Part shown: positions 11,813 through 23,552 of the stretch, piece after piece
How the letters are laid out: every line of letters starts with the position of its first letter
How positions within the stretch are numbered: position 1 is the stretch's first letter
Source of the DNA: Haliclona indistincta
Lineage: Eukaryota; Porifera; Demospongiae; Haplosclerida; Chalinidae
DNA length: 64,000 nucleotides
Assembly (NCBI GenBank): GCA_964017065.1
Contig: OZ024790.1
Span: forward strand, 1,916,631 to 1,980,630
Direction of reading: 5' to 3'
The notes under the pieces: model-generated
Told to the model about the DNA's origin: nothing
What the model saw: only the letters and a program-made list of their open reading frames with translations
Databases searched by the model: none
Made by a program: the position numbers and the translations under genes

Positions 11813-12288
11813 AAAAAGTTTAGTTTAGCATTATTATCACAAAGAATGTGTCTGACTAAAAGGAAGTGCTTTAGAACATACATTTTCAGTTTCAAAATCA
11901 CTCTCAGCTTCACCAACACAAGCAGCTTCATCAGCACTCTCAAATTCACCAGCAGTTGAATCTTCAGCATCTGATTCTATAGAACCAAGAAATATTACAA
12001 ATTATATGGTAAGACTGTTTGTGCATGATAGTTTTGGACAATAAATAGTTAACATAACAGACAGCTATACTACAACAGCCTAGTTTAATGTTACAATAGC
12101 TATGCTGGCTCTGGTAACACATGACTATTTGATCAATTTGATGATCAATTTCAATCTGTACAACAAATAATAGTAGATCACATAGTCTATAGTTTACTCT
12201 AAATAAAATTATTTTTGCAAAACTCATTTTGACATACAAATTACACAATTGGCTGTCAAATCTATAAATTTTTAATTCTAGTGTATAC

Positions 12289-12723
12289 ATGCAATTGGTT
12301 GAGTCAATGGTTCTCGTTATAAAAAAACAGCAGGCTGAAATAGTCACTGCAGGGGGTATGTCTGTCAGTGAGGGCTCACCCGGACCCAGGGCGTGGTCTT
12401 CGTTAGACCAGCAAAACTCAGTATTCTCAAAGGCCTACCTCCGAATCAGAACTCCCCTCCGACAGTTTTCTTTGTTTTTCGAGGCGATAAATGTGGCGTA
12501 CGAGACCATATCGTCACAGCAAGAACAAAACACCTCAGGGCGTTTACTAGCCATCGCGGTATCCGTCGACTTGAGAATCACGTATGCTTGCGGTATACCG
12601 TGTTACTCGCGTGACCATAAACGGGAGGTACACCGAGTCCAAAAAATAGGAAATCATTGCGCAACCCGTGTAATTAACCGTAGAATAATATTACCACGGT
12701 ATTCCGTCGAAACCGCTCAATAG
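12289..12723 (+). other. Open frame in the right terminal region of the 7.9-kb element
   Basis: A 144-codon open frame in a less A+T-rich stretch reaching to within 20 bp of the element end. No domain is recognisable and it overlaps the subterminal inverted motifs, so it may be non-coding terminal sequence kept for transposition. Confidence 0.2.
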
Positions 12724-12948
12724 CACTGTTTTCGCTGTGTTAGATAGTGAGGTATAGTGGATTAGACACATCATGTTACATGTAGTGTCAGTTACGTCAA
12801 TGGATGTTGGGTGAAAATTGTATTGATAATTTTAACATGTTGGTCCAATATACAAATCATGTACTATACACGTTTGTGAAATTCTGACATTCGTATGAGT
12901 TTCAATAATAGTACACACATTGTGTATGTGTACACACAACTTACCATT

Positions 12949-13220
12949 TTAGTTGCTGATCCTGTCAGCTAGCTCTTGCTCTCCAATCTGCTTCAGTGCA
13001 TTTCTCAACACGCTCCACGAAGGGATTCCCTTCTGTGATACATTATCTTGTTGCTGCAGCCATGCTGACAACATTTCTATCTTGCAGCTGTTTATAATGC
13101 CTCGCTGCTCAAGATCTATCCTCTTCAGTGTTGAGTAGAGAAGGCCTAGTTGTAGTCCAAGCTCCTTCCAGTCATTGAGATCACGAATCACAGCCAACAC
13201 ATCACACAGGTCATTCTCAG
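12949..13220 (-). CDS. Death-domain terminal exon of gene A
   Basis: A 272-nt last exon. The pattern RDLNDWKELGLQLGL..LKRID..KIEMLSAWLQQ..PSWSVLRNALKQIGEQELADRI is a six-helix death domain with the conserved W in helix 1 and the W..L..AL motif in helix 5. It is 272 nt in gene B too, with only a few changes. Confidence 0.85.
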
Positions 13221-13635
13221 CTGTAATGAGCACATAATAACAGGGACACACTCCTCATCATTATAGCTCACTGAGTGTTCTAGAGAGGTCTGCATCATTA
13301 ACACCAGCAGCAGCTATAGGTAGCTTTGTATCAACAGGTGTCTTCTGTATAGTGTACACAATGTGCACTATACACCATCCTAGCTATATTAACTCACTGC
13401 ATTGGATAAAGATATCTTCTCTGAAGCAACTGCTACTCGTGTATCAGTGACTGATGCTGAGACAGAGACTACATGACAATAGACCATCATCAAACAATTT
13501 GTGTTAAACATAACATCTCACCAGTTGGAGGAGGTGATTGTGGTGTAGCAGTGGCTGATGAGGCAGAGACTGTGCTGGCTACATGAAAAGATACACTATA
13601 CTACTAACATGCTGATCATCATGTGCCACACTCAC

Positions 13636-15723
13636 CATCTGGTGCTGTCAGCCATGCCAGCATCCCATCATCACAGCATGGACCACAACCAACCTTAGGT
13701 CTAACAGAGCAGGTGAGATGAGCTGGAGAGAAGGTAGTGTCTACCACACAAGCATGAGGAATGGATTCACAGATCTTGAAAGAACAGAAGAAGCCATCAG
13801 TGAACACAATCTGCTTAGAATCAAGGTGACGCTGCCTGCAGACAGTGGCTATGGCGTGGTGGATGGCAACTCTGATACGAGGAGCAGCTAACTTGTTACC
13901 ATTGAAGTGAACTGTAAGCCAAGCATGGCACTCTACTAGTAGCACTACTCCTCCACCGTCCTTGCATTCGAGACTAACTGCATTTCGACCAATGATTTCA
14001 TCAAGAAGAAAGAGCTTATCACCAAGCAAAGCCACTACTAAGGCAGAGAACATACCAAGAGGTATTACCCTGGTGCGACAGAGAAGAACGAGAGGAGCAA
14101 GATCACAGGAAAGAGAGGAAATCTTCTTGTTGGCAGGAAGGATAGAGGGAATGAAAAACAGCTCCTCTCCATCAATGCACACGGGTGCTATGATTAGGAG
14201 ATGCTGTAGAATGGACAGGAAGTCGTCCACTGAGTAACTACACTTCCCCTCCTCATTCACTCGATACTTGGAGCACACGATATCTACTAGCTTCTTGTTA
14301 AACAGCCCTTGCTCCCGCAGCATCAGTACCAGTGGTACATGCTTTGAAAGGAGAGGATACTGAGAGGGAATGAGGTGGAGGTCGATGATACCGAGATTCA
14401 ATATCTCAGTGATTTCACTGAGAATAGCCTGAGGATCAGTGAAGACCAGGTGAGGGGCAGCAGCTGGGAAATACAAGCAGAGAGCAGCGCCATCAAGAAA
14501 CACTAGTGCTGCCATCACATCTTCCTCTCCCATACTGAGATTCCCTCCTACCTCTATACACTCTGCCAGACCGAGAACAGTCCGACCCTCCTTCTTTGCC
14601 TTGCCACTCACCTCCAGTTCAAATATATACCATCTAGTAGGTATATCTACTTCTGCATCGCTACAAGCATCCATGATCTTCTGCCTTATAGAAGACGCCA
14701 CCTCACTGCGACCCTTTGTGACCCGAGTGTTGATCGGGAGGAGAATATCTCCATCGGGACTAACATTAATGCACATCGTCCTCAGCTTGCCAAGACTCTT
14801 CTTCAGCCATCGATTCTTACCGGATAGTGTCTCATCAAATAGTGACCAGTGCTTGTCAGCATGAGTGCCGATTAGGAGGAACTTTGGCTCTGATGATCCT
14901 TGACCACTGCCTTCCTCGGAATACTTGACAGACGAGAGTGTGCTGATGAGTTCTTCAATGCCCTCAAGTTGAGATTTGTCTAGCTTTGTTGGTTGGCGAA
15001 GATGCTGGTCATCTTTCACATACTCGTACTGGAGCTTATCATTGATAGAGTGGTTGAGCTTTGAGGCTACTATGTTGACCGTGCTACCCCTGACAAGTGC
15101 AGGTACGAGGCTGATGAATGACGGCTGTCCACCAGAGTCGATTAAGTGGACAAAGGTCTTCTTTGTCCCAAGATTCTTTGGTGGTTTGGGATCAATAACT
15201 ATCTTGCGAGCAACATTAAAAACTGTGCCTTCTGGTTTCGGAGGAACTGGCGGGAGACTAGTATCCTCGACACTCTCTGCTAGTGATAAACTAGAGACCA
15301 GTGGGATAGCTGGTGGTAGCACTGGAGGAGTGTGATCCACATCAGATGGTTCCTGTGCACTGCTCTCAGTGGCTGCAGGAGTGGTGCTGGTGGCTGGTTG
15401 AGGAGGAACAGCACGAGATGGATTGAGGTCAATCATCTTCACCTCCTCTGCGATGTATTCGAGATAGGCATCGTCATCGAGCTCCGTCCATGTAACATCT
15501 CCGCTGCCATCGGCTTTGATGCGGTAGAAAGAGATGGCTCTGGTTGCTCGAGTTGCTAACGGTGTGCTGGTCCTACTAGGAGGAGGTGGTAGGCCAAGCA
15601 GGAGATGTCTGATGCCGGTCTTGCCCACACCAGGAGGACCCGTAATAAGAGCTTTAATGACAAGCAGTTTAGTGCGACCCTCTCTCATGGCCCTTTGGAC
15701 TAGCTTTGTGTAGGAAGGAGCCT
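13636..15723 (-). CDS. GTPase/ROC-COR exon of gene A
   Basis: A single 2088-nt exon with acceptor TTCAACAG and donor GTGAGTG. It has the P-loop GPPGVGKT, a G3-like DSGGQPSF and a G4-like GTHADKH, with a proline-rich insert between G1 and G3. A COR-like region follows (TRWYIFELEV, MAALVFLDGAALC, LQHLLIIAP), then a Cys-rich end. The G1/G3/G4 order and the following COR-like block match ROCO-type GTPases. The exon is intact although its upstream splice partner is out of phase. Confidence 0.85.
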
Positions 15724-16134
15724 CTGTTGAAAAAGTACAATGTAGTTATAATAATTCATCTTTAACTTTCACTTCTATTCATTTTAACATTTGTATTTGA
15801 TTGAAATGATGGACAAAAATTATTGGCAACAATAATTTATGTATAGGGATGACCGGAATTAATATGGTGACTGATCATGTGTAAAAGTGAGTCATTGCGC
15901 ATATCTCCACTGTTATACATTTCTACTGCATTTTAAGTATCTCTATAAGTGAATCTAGATGGCAAAAGTGGATATTAATTTTGTTCTCTTAGCATTTCTA
16001 AACATTCAGCATCATGTTAGCAAGTATAATAATAATTAGTATTTTTTTAAATTATGAATTTTGATTGCGTAGCATAATGTATTGATTAATCATAACACCT
16101 GATTAATTGTAATTCTTTAGGCTTTTGTGTTTAA

Positions 16135-16727
16135 CCCTTTAATTACTAAATTATTTTGCTGAAATTTTAACCTCGTAAATGCTGACCACTTCTCTCGTGA
16201 ATATCTCGTGTGTCTTTTGTGCTACTGGTCTCAAATTTGCGTCCTTTTACGCCAGTGAGTAGCCGCAATTGCCCACACTCAAGTTGGTCGATATGCCCCT
16301 CCCACTTCGGAATTGAAGCCAATAAAGTGCAACAACCTCGTCAAATTTTGCTCAAAGTTAGTACTTTGGGGCAGGCTACTGAAAAGTACATACAAATAGC
16401 AGTGGTTTTGGTGAGTGCAAAATGTAGCCCAGATCATAGAGAATGCCCAAAAATGTGTTTTCCGAGCACTCTGAAGCCATAAAATGTCCAAATTTTCTTG
16501 TTGGACATTTTGTTTTTCTTAAAATGTTGTGAAATTTACACTGAAGCCATAGAAAATGCTGTCGCCATAACGTTTAGCGCAGAGGGCGCGCCGAAAACCA
16601 GTGGATTTTTTAGGGTTATTTGTATTCTTCAATTTAGCTTAATTTTGGGATATTTTAACACTTTTTGATAAAGTTATGGTGTCTGAAGCATGTATGTCGC
16701 CAAAAGGTGACAATAGGGGTTAAAGGG
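16135..16727. mobile_element. piggyBac-like non-autonomous element, copy 1
   Basis: Ends CCCTTTAATTAC.. and ..TTAAAGGG, flanked by TTAA at 16131-16134 and 16728-16731. The paralogous site near 26692 reads GTGTTTAAACTAATAG with a single TTAA, so the insertion is exact. TTAA duplication with CCC termini is typical of piggyBac. 593 bp, no coding capacity. Confidence 0.85.
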
Positions 16728-16751
16728 TTAAACTAATAGTAACAGAGTTAA

Positions 16752-17341
16752 CCCTTTAATTACTAAATTATCTTGCTGAAATTTTAACCTCGTAAATGCT
16801 GACCACTTCTACTGTGAATATCTCGTGTGTCTTTTGTGCTACTGGTCTCAAATTTGCGTCCTTTTACGCCAGTGAGTAGCCGCAATTGCCCACACTCAAG
16901 TCGGTCGATATGCCCCTCCCACTTCGAAAGTGAAGCCGATAAAGTGCAGCGACCTCGTCAAATTTTGCTCAAAGTTAGTACTTTGGGGCTGGCTACTGAA
17001 AAGTACATGTCAATAGCAGTGGTTTTGGTCAGTGTAAATTGTAGCCCAGATCATAGAGAATGCGCAAAAATGTGTTTTCCGAGCACCCGAAGCCATAAAA
17101 TGTCCAAATTTCCTTGGCAGCCATTTTGTTTTTCCTGAAATGTTGTGAAATTTGCACTGAAGCCATAGAAATGCCGAAGCCAATACGTTTAGCGCACAGG
17201 GCGCGCCGAAAACCAGTCAATTTTTGCGGTTATTTGTATTCTTCAATTTGGCTCAATTTTGGGATATTTTAGCACTTTTTCATAACGTTATGCTGTCTGA
17301 AGTATGTATGACGCCAAATGGCGTCATTAGGGCTTAAAGGG
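16752..17341. mobile_element. piggyBac-like non-autonomous element, copy 2
   Basis: 590 bp, flanked by TTAA at 16748-16751 and 17342-17345. The left flank CAGAG-TTAA matches the empty site near 26711, but the right flank does not continue into the expected paralogous sequence. The right end carries the palindrome TGACGCCAAATGGCGTCA. Confidence 0.85.
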
Positions 17342-17479
17342 TTAATGAGTTTTCATCAAAATTTGAAAATCTGGCTATAAATGCTCCAAAAGTGTTGAAA
17401 ATGTACTCTAAGTGTTCGAAATATCATTTTGAGACAGTTTCTGTAAGAAATGGAGGGTGAAGGATTTCAAGGTGCTTAA

Positions 17480-18068
17480 CCCTTTAATTACTAAATTATC
17501 TTGCTGAAATTTTAACCTCGTAAATGCTGACCACTTCTACTGTGAATATCTCGTGTGTCTTTTGTGCTACTGGTCTCAAATTTGCGTCCTTTTACGCCAG
17601 TGAGTAGCCGCAATTGCCCACACTCAAGTCGGTCGATATGCCCCTCCCACTTCGAAAGTGAAGCCGATAAAGTGCAGCGACCTCGTCAAATTTTGCTCAA
17701 AGTTAGTACTTTGGGGCTGGCTACTGAAAAGTACATGTAAATAGCAGTGGTTTTGGTCAGTGTAAATTGTAGCCCAGATCATAGAGAATGCGCAAAAATG
17801 TGTTTTCCGAGCACCCGAAGCCATAAAATGTCCAAATTTCCTTGGCAGCCATTTTGTTTTTCCTAAAATGTTGTGAAATTTGCACTGAAGCCATAGAAAT
17901 GCCGAAGCCAATACGTTTGGCACAGGGGGCGCCGAAAACCAGTCAATTTTGTGTGGTTATTTGTATTCTTCAATTTGGCTCAATTTTGGGATATTTTAGC
18001 ACTTTTTCATAAAGTTATGCTGTCTGAAGTATGTATGACGCCAAATGGCGTCATTAGGGCTTAAAGGG
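17480..18068. mobile_element. piggyBac-like non-autonomous element, copy 3
   Basis: 589 bp, very similar to copy 2, flanked by TTAA at 17476-17479 and 18069-18072. The right flank TTAA-GAGACAGACTC matches near 33648 in gene B, but the left flank does not match there. Confidence 0.85.
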
Positions 18069-19572
18069 TTAAGAGACAGACTCACTCTGTGACCATCATT
18101 ACACTCGTCCTCATGGGTAGTACTATTGGTAGCTAGCTGTCAGTCATGGGCCACACCCACTCAATGGTGTACCATAACATTCATATGACCACTTCTCATG
18201 ATGAGGTGACTATATATGGCAGTCATGATTATGGATCATGATTGGTTACAAGCACATTACTAACACAAGAAATTCTAACAGAGGCTCATTGGTAGATGGT
18301 AACCTCGAGAATATAGTGATGTACTGATCATGTCATTACCAGCCTCCACAGTACTACAATACCACATGTTCATAACAATTGCAGAGCTACATGTGCAATA
18401 CTGTGGGATACCAGTGGTGCTGAAACCATCAACATTTGGTTACATAATACAGCTAGTATAACTGTGAACATTGCTGACCATACCCCACATAATGGTGATG
18501 GCATCTAGATCAGTATCTATGTAGTCTAGTAAAACCGACCACAAATCAGAATGACACTCTTATCATGTTGTTTGTTTGTTTCTAGTTGGTGTGTAGTAGT
18601 GAGTGCTGCCTCTGGTACAGTGCAGTCTAACACACACAGGAACAACACAGCACATTATAGCAATATCAACAAGTCAGAATGCAAGCCATTAACACACTTA
18701 GCCTGTTCATACACTAGTTGGTTCATAGTAGCAAGCACTGCCTCTGATACAGAATGACACACAGAGCAAGTACTGTAACCCTCTGAGGCATGTGCCAAGG
18801 GTTAGTGTGTGTGAAACACTCCATGTCTGTTGCTAGTGTGAATGCCAGCAATGATACAGCAACTCACTAATTACCGACTAGAGTAAAGTGATATCACACA
18901 GCATCTCTGAGAACACTGTGTGCATGAGACAGGAATGAGATGAGTTGAATGCTCTTACAGATTATTACTAAAATGCATGAGCAAGTCGAGATATCACAGG
19001 TACTCTAGTGTAGCTGAGCACTAAAGGTGTGTTCACATGGACTATGCAAAGTGGATCGAATGTGCATTCAATCCCGTTAGTCAGGGTTCACATGAATCCG
19101 CTTGAAATCAATAGCTGTAGCTAGGCTTTGATATAACTTGATCATGTGATATCACTAGACTGCTACACTATCCTTTAGTACTGGTTGATTATACAAGCTA
19201 GCGGCTAGACTATGATAGTAAATGTATAGTTACACATAACATGGTTTAATTAATGTAAAACAGAATCTAGCCATGCGTGCTAGTATACTGGACAGAGAAA
19301 GACAGTGTATTAGAAGAACTAAGTATAGTCACATAGCCAGGCTACCCAAATTACATTATGGTTAAAATGTAGTTGCTACAAGACTCACCCTGTCTGTGGC
19401 ATTAACTTGAGCTGAGGTCTCCTCGACCAGGTATTGCACAATGGCTGTGTGACCAGATGCAGCAGCTCCAATTAGAGCAGTGTATCCAAACTGCACATGA
19501 GAAGAGTGGATCAATACAACACACTATTGTCACTAATATCTCAACCACTATTCACCATCAAGCATATCCTCA

Positions 19573-19945
19573 CTAGTCATGTGCTTATTATACTGGAATA
19601 ATTATTAGAATAATAGGAAACTGACAGAATTTTAGAATATTCGAGAATAATCGGTCAAATGTGATCTACCCATGGTCACATGTGCATCATCAGGATGATG
19701 AGTGGAAGCAGCAAACGATGAGTAAAATCAATTTAGTAGTGCAGGTATGAACCGGTAGCCAGTGTAGATCGACGACTTACTACATGACTGTAAGTGTAGT
19801 AGGAATGTTCTTGCATGTACTAGAACCGTGCTTACGATGTCAAGTCGCTTGATCGTAACGTCTATTTTAGGCCTGCATTTGCATAGGCTGTGACTTATTC
19901 ATGTGTATCATTAACCCTCGGCACATGCACGAGGGTTACGTTACT
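19573..19945. mobile_element. Old hAT-type remnant in a gene A intron
   Basis: The left part (from AGTCATGTGCTTATTATAC) matches the inverted right end of the 41700-42834 element. The same remnant is in the corresponding introns of gene B (from 35147) and gene C (from 50940), so it predates the gene duplications. The other side ends near CCCTCGGCACATGCACGAGGG, a short palindrome. Confidence 0.5.
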
Positions 19946-21159
19946 TGTTTTGTCATTCACTGATTCGTTCATTCTGTCCATCGAGCATTATAAGAAAAAA
20001 TAATTTTACGTTTATGATACTTTTGTTAACTTTTTAGGAATAGATGCTTTCTCGACAATGCACAGTGCTTTTTAGAAATCTCCAAAATGTGTGCACTTCT
20101 GTGTCCTCCTCCCAGTGGGATTTACATGCTCTCAGTAGCTGCTACCAGTACCTTTCCATGTACTGTACTGATACTAACATGGTAGTATGCCATGCTAATA
20201 TGACTGTTGGTATTCCAGGAAATGTGGCACAAAGCAGTGTGGACCATGCTCTCTTACTGTGACATTCTGGACTACACAACATTACCAGCTAGTGGTACAC
20301 TACACCACTACATGTTCACATACACTCACAATGGACTAGCTGATGGAGACTCACCGCAACAGGATTCCTCCAATTTGGGTCTGCTCCTTTCTGGATTGCT
20401 GAGCGAGCATCATCCAGTCTACCATAACGACAAGCATCACTCAGCTCCCTATCCTGTGTGAGTAGAGCACACAGAGCAGCACCACTGACCGGTGATCATA
20501 CCATCACTCTCACACACCCTCTCCACACGCTACTGTGCTCCTGCACCATAATACACAGTCCTAGCTACAAACAAGACCACAAGTGTTGTTACAGACTGTT
20601 AGTAGCTACACACTTGAAACGCAATCATGTCCTCTCATAGCTTGTCCTGGGACCAGCCACACTCAACTATGTCAGTATCACAGTGTAAGAGACAAACAGA
20701 ATGAGAACAAGTTGAGAGATATAAACCAAAATTACGATAATACAACTTGATCTCTACTACATTTTGATCCATTATTCATGATCAGATGAATCAGTAAATG
20801 CGTATAGTCGTCTTATATCTACTCATAGCCTGTATATATCCAACTACCAGACCTTAACTATACGCGAGGATCTCGTGTATGCTACTAACACACTCTCTCA
20901 CTCACCAGCTTCCTCTGCTGCTCCTCTGTAAAGCGCCTCGTCATCTCGATCTCAGCATCTCATGATCCTCGAGTTGTAGTGACACTGTTACTAGTCACGA
21001 GGCAGGACAGATCTAACGAGAGCGAGAGACCGGAGAGACCACAGAGCACTGAAGCAAGAAAGAGCAAGCAAGCACGAAATAAGTCAGCTGATCAGCTAAC
21101 CACATATAACTAGCCACGCCCTCAAATGTGAACGCGCATGTGCAATAGCACTACACACA

Positions 21160-21430
21160 AAACACAGCTCATAATTATCGTAAATTCAGTAAAGATGTAA
21201 ATCATTGTCCATAATAGTTTCACTGTGCAATTTAGTGTTATGTTGTGTTATCTATTTTAGTTGTTCTATTCTTAGTACTGTAGTGATGTCATCATTGTAT
21301 CATTGTCTGGTCTTGTTGTGTATTGATGTTGTATCATTCTAGTATAAATATGTGAGCTGTGCTTGTATTGAGATATGATCTTACAATTTGTCACTAATCT
21401 ATTGATCTAGTTACTACACTGCACTGGAAC
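21160..21430. other. Intergenic block shared with 52850-53130
   Basis: Sequence 5' of gene A's first exon, about 95% like the segment 5' of gene C. It contains no supported exon. It may hold the shared promoter or upstream region of the ROC genes. Confidence 0.4.
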
Positions 21431-23110
21431 TAAAAAAAATTAAAGCATCAGTTGTACAGTGTTAGAGTGAAGCAGCTTTGAACTGTGTAGATACAAACAC
21501 ACGATAATCAGTAGACAATGACAATCTTAGTACATGTCCATCAACACAACTAATAACCAGCTAGTGTTGTTGCTATGATACTAGTGTATATTACTGCTAT
21601 ATGATGTATCATGATGTGGAAACACAACCCATCTGATCCAGTTTGAGTAGCTGCTGTCATCAAACCTTCCTCCTAGCCTGCTGCTGCTGCTTGCGTAGCT
21701 ATCTGCAGTTGTTGCTACTGAGCTGGGTTCATAGGAGATGAATACAACAAGACAGCAATGAGCTAACCTTTACTCATAATCATCATAGATCATAACCTGA
21801 CCTGCATCATTGAATGCTGTGTTGAACCCAGTAGTGACTAGCTCAATATGTGTTTGTTGTTGTCAGTAGATCAGTTAGTGTAGACCCACTACCATCACTG
21901 CAGCTGGTACATGACCTAGTGTATGGTATGAGCTACTGTCATCACCTACTGTGAGTGTGCAGTGCTATCCACTACTAGCATCAGCTCTAACCAACCAATT
22001 CCTGCACTACTGCAGTACTGTATTCCAGCTCATCATCAAGAACTATACATGGTTTGTGTACGGTATGATTGTAGTACACAATGACATGATCAATCCAAGC
22101 TAGTCAGTATCTGATCACACTGCAGTTCTTCATAATCAGTTACAAACCACATGATTTTACTGCAGTGCTGTGTCTTGATTCAGTACTAGTGAGTATGAGT
22201 GAATGTTCTTTACTACGCTCATCAAACAGTGTCAATCCCTTGGTGTTGAGTCCTAGTACAGCCTGGGGCTTATCATATCCCAATTGCTGTTGAGCAGTCT
22301 ATGGTAAAAGCAGAAATGAATTAAAACTTGTCATACGTTCATAGTCTACTGGTGGTACGCATGATTTTTTTAGCATCCATCCATGCATGGGGCTGCAAAG
22401 ATAAAAGAGTGTCATGAATACATAACTGTGACGAATACTACAACAGAGTGCAGTTGGTTTAGTTAATTATCATTAGTTATTTGGTTTAGATAAAATAACA
22501 CAATATTATTATGATCATCTATAGCTCTCCCCGGCCCTATACTAAACTCACACAGCTCATGTCTACAATGATGTCATGAATATACTACAACATGTACAGA
22601 TCATCTAGAGTGCAGTTGGTTTAGTTATGATAGTGCTGAAAATACTTATAGTACTATACTGGTGTACTATTATGAATGTAATCACATCATTATTGTAGAT
22701 ATGAGCTGTGTGAGTTTAGTATAGAAGAGCTAGATGATCATAATTTTACTGTGTGACTCTATCATACAGGTATAGACCACAATAACTCACTAGCTAGTTA
22801 GCTATCACTGATCATCATCTGATGCTACTGCTGTCTCTACTAGCTACAGTTACTACCAGAGTCTGGTGGTACTAGAGAGGCATACACTTACCAGTTTGTG
22901 AGAATGCTAGCGCTCAAGATGAAAGCTTTCACTCTCTGCAAATACATCGATGGTGACCTGCAGGTTCTCATACAAGTGATCGACTGAATCCACTGTATAC
23001 ACTGCTTCCTAGCAAACATCACTGACTCAAGCCTCAATAGTGAGTGGATCAGACTATATGGCGGCAATAACGTACTATACCAGCAGACAACAATTAAGCA
23101 GAACAAGGAT
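21430..23110 (-). pseudogene. Adaptor-gene relic with one well-preserved PTB exon
   Basis: 21430-21780 resembles the 3' end of the adaptor gene (compare 900-1040) but is short and full of stops. The PTB exon at 22209-22298 is nearly identical to 3831-3920 and open (GLNTKGLTLFDERSK), but its donor GT has become GA. The block at 22885-23110 matches the region 5' of copy 1. The central exons are gone. A third, decayed adaptor copy in the repeated two-gene unit. Confidence 0.7.
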
Positions 23111-23552
23111 TTTGATAGGAAGTTGGACACATCAAAAATAAATTTTTTTATTATAGCAAAATAAAAGCTCAACTCTGCAAACAACAAAGAATTACAATTA
23201 CATTACAAAAAATAAATAAAATCATAACTTTGGTTTTAAGATAAGATTTAACTTTATTAGGACAGTTGAGCATGAAGATTCACAGTTATCATTCAGGCTC
23301 TGCATCACCTATAATAGGAAATACACATACAAAGATGAGCCATTTAGATAGTGAGGTATAGTGGATTAGACACATCATGTTACATGTAGTGTCAGTTACG
23401 TCAATGGATGTTGGGTGAAAATTGTATTGATAATTTTAACATGTTGGTCCAATGTACAAATCATGTACTATACACGTTTGTGAAATTCTGACATTCGTAT
23501 GAGTTTCAATAAATGTACACACTTTGTGTATGTGTACACACAACTAACCATT

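Larger units (their letters stand above)
4802..12739. mobile_element. 7.9-kb inverted-repeat-bounded insertion with TTA target duplication
   Basis: The left end reads CACAGCGAAAGTAGAGCAAT; the right end read inward on the other strand begins CACAGCGAAAACAGTGCTAT. It is flanked by TTA at 4799-4801 and 12740-12742. The paralogous site near 23345 is empty with one TTA, and its flanks match both sides here. The palindrome CGGTATACCG lies about 140 bp inside each end (4946-4955 and 12591-12600). A 3-bp duplication with CAC-type termini fits CACTA/EnSpm; TTA also fits PIF/Harbinger. No transposase-length reading frame is visible, so the element looks non-autonomous. It carries a spliced small membrane-protein gene, satellites and microsatellites. 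Confidence 0.75.
12949..20944 (-). pseudogene. ROC gene A: ankyrin-ROC-COR-death gene missing two ankyrin exons
   Basis: Minus-strand exons: 20906-20944 (start, MTRRFTEEQQRKL), 20355-20453 and 19389-19490 (ankyrin), 18086-18109 (24-nt microexon, DECNDGHR), 13636-15723 (GTPase/COR), linkers 13522-13578, 13398-13468 and 13272-13344, death domain 12949-13220. The two ankyrin exons present in genes B, C and D between the microexon and the GTPase exon are absent; three TTAA-flanked elements (16135-18068) occupy that intron. Splicing the microexon straight to the GTPase exon shifts frame and meets TAG after seven codons. The GTPase exon itself is fully open and nearly identical to gene B, so the loss is recent or that exon is expressed from an internal start (ATG at 15688). 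Confidence 0.75.

Noticed and set aside
13962..15559. Several plus-strand open frames within the GTPase exon of gene A (and equivalents in B and C)
   Set aside because: Antisense shadows of a well-supported coding exon with conserved G1, G3 and G4 motifs; they have no splice context.
16210..17923. Repeated open frames of 60-100 codons within 16135-18068
   Set aside because: They belong to non-autonomous piggyBac-like elements, are not conserved in frame among the three copies, and resemble no transposase.
19912..19945. tRNA- or terminator-like hairpin at CCCTCGGCACATGCACGAGGG
   Set aside because: Too short for a tRNA and present at a mobile-element edge in three paralogous introns; more likely a transposon end. 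No tRNA or rRNA gene was recognised in the window.
20044..20640. Plus-strand open frames identical at 35618-36214
   Set aside because: Identity comes from the duplicated or converted tract. They run antisense to the ankyrin exons, and the gene C counterpart is not open.
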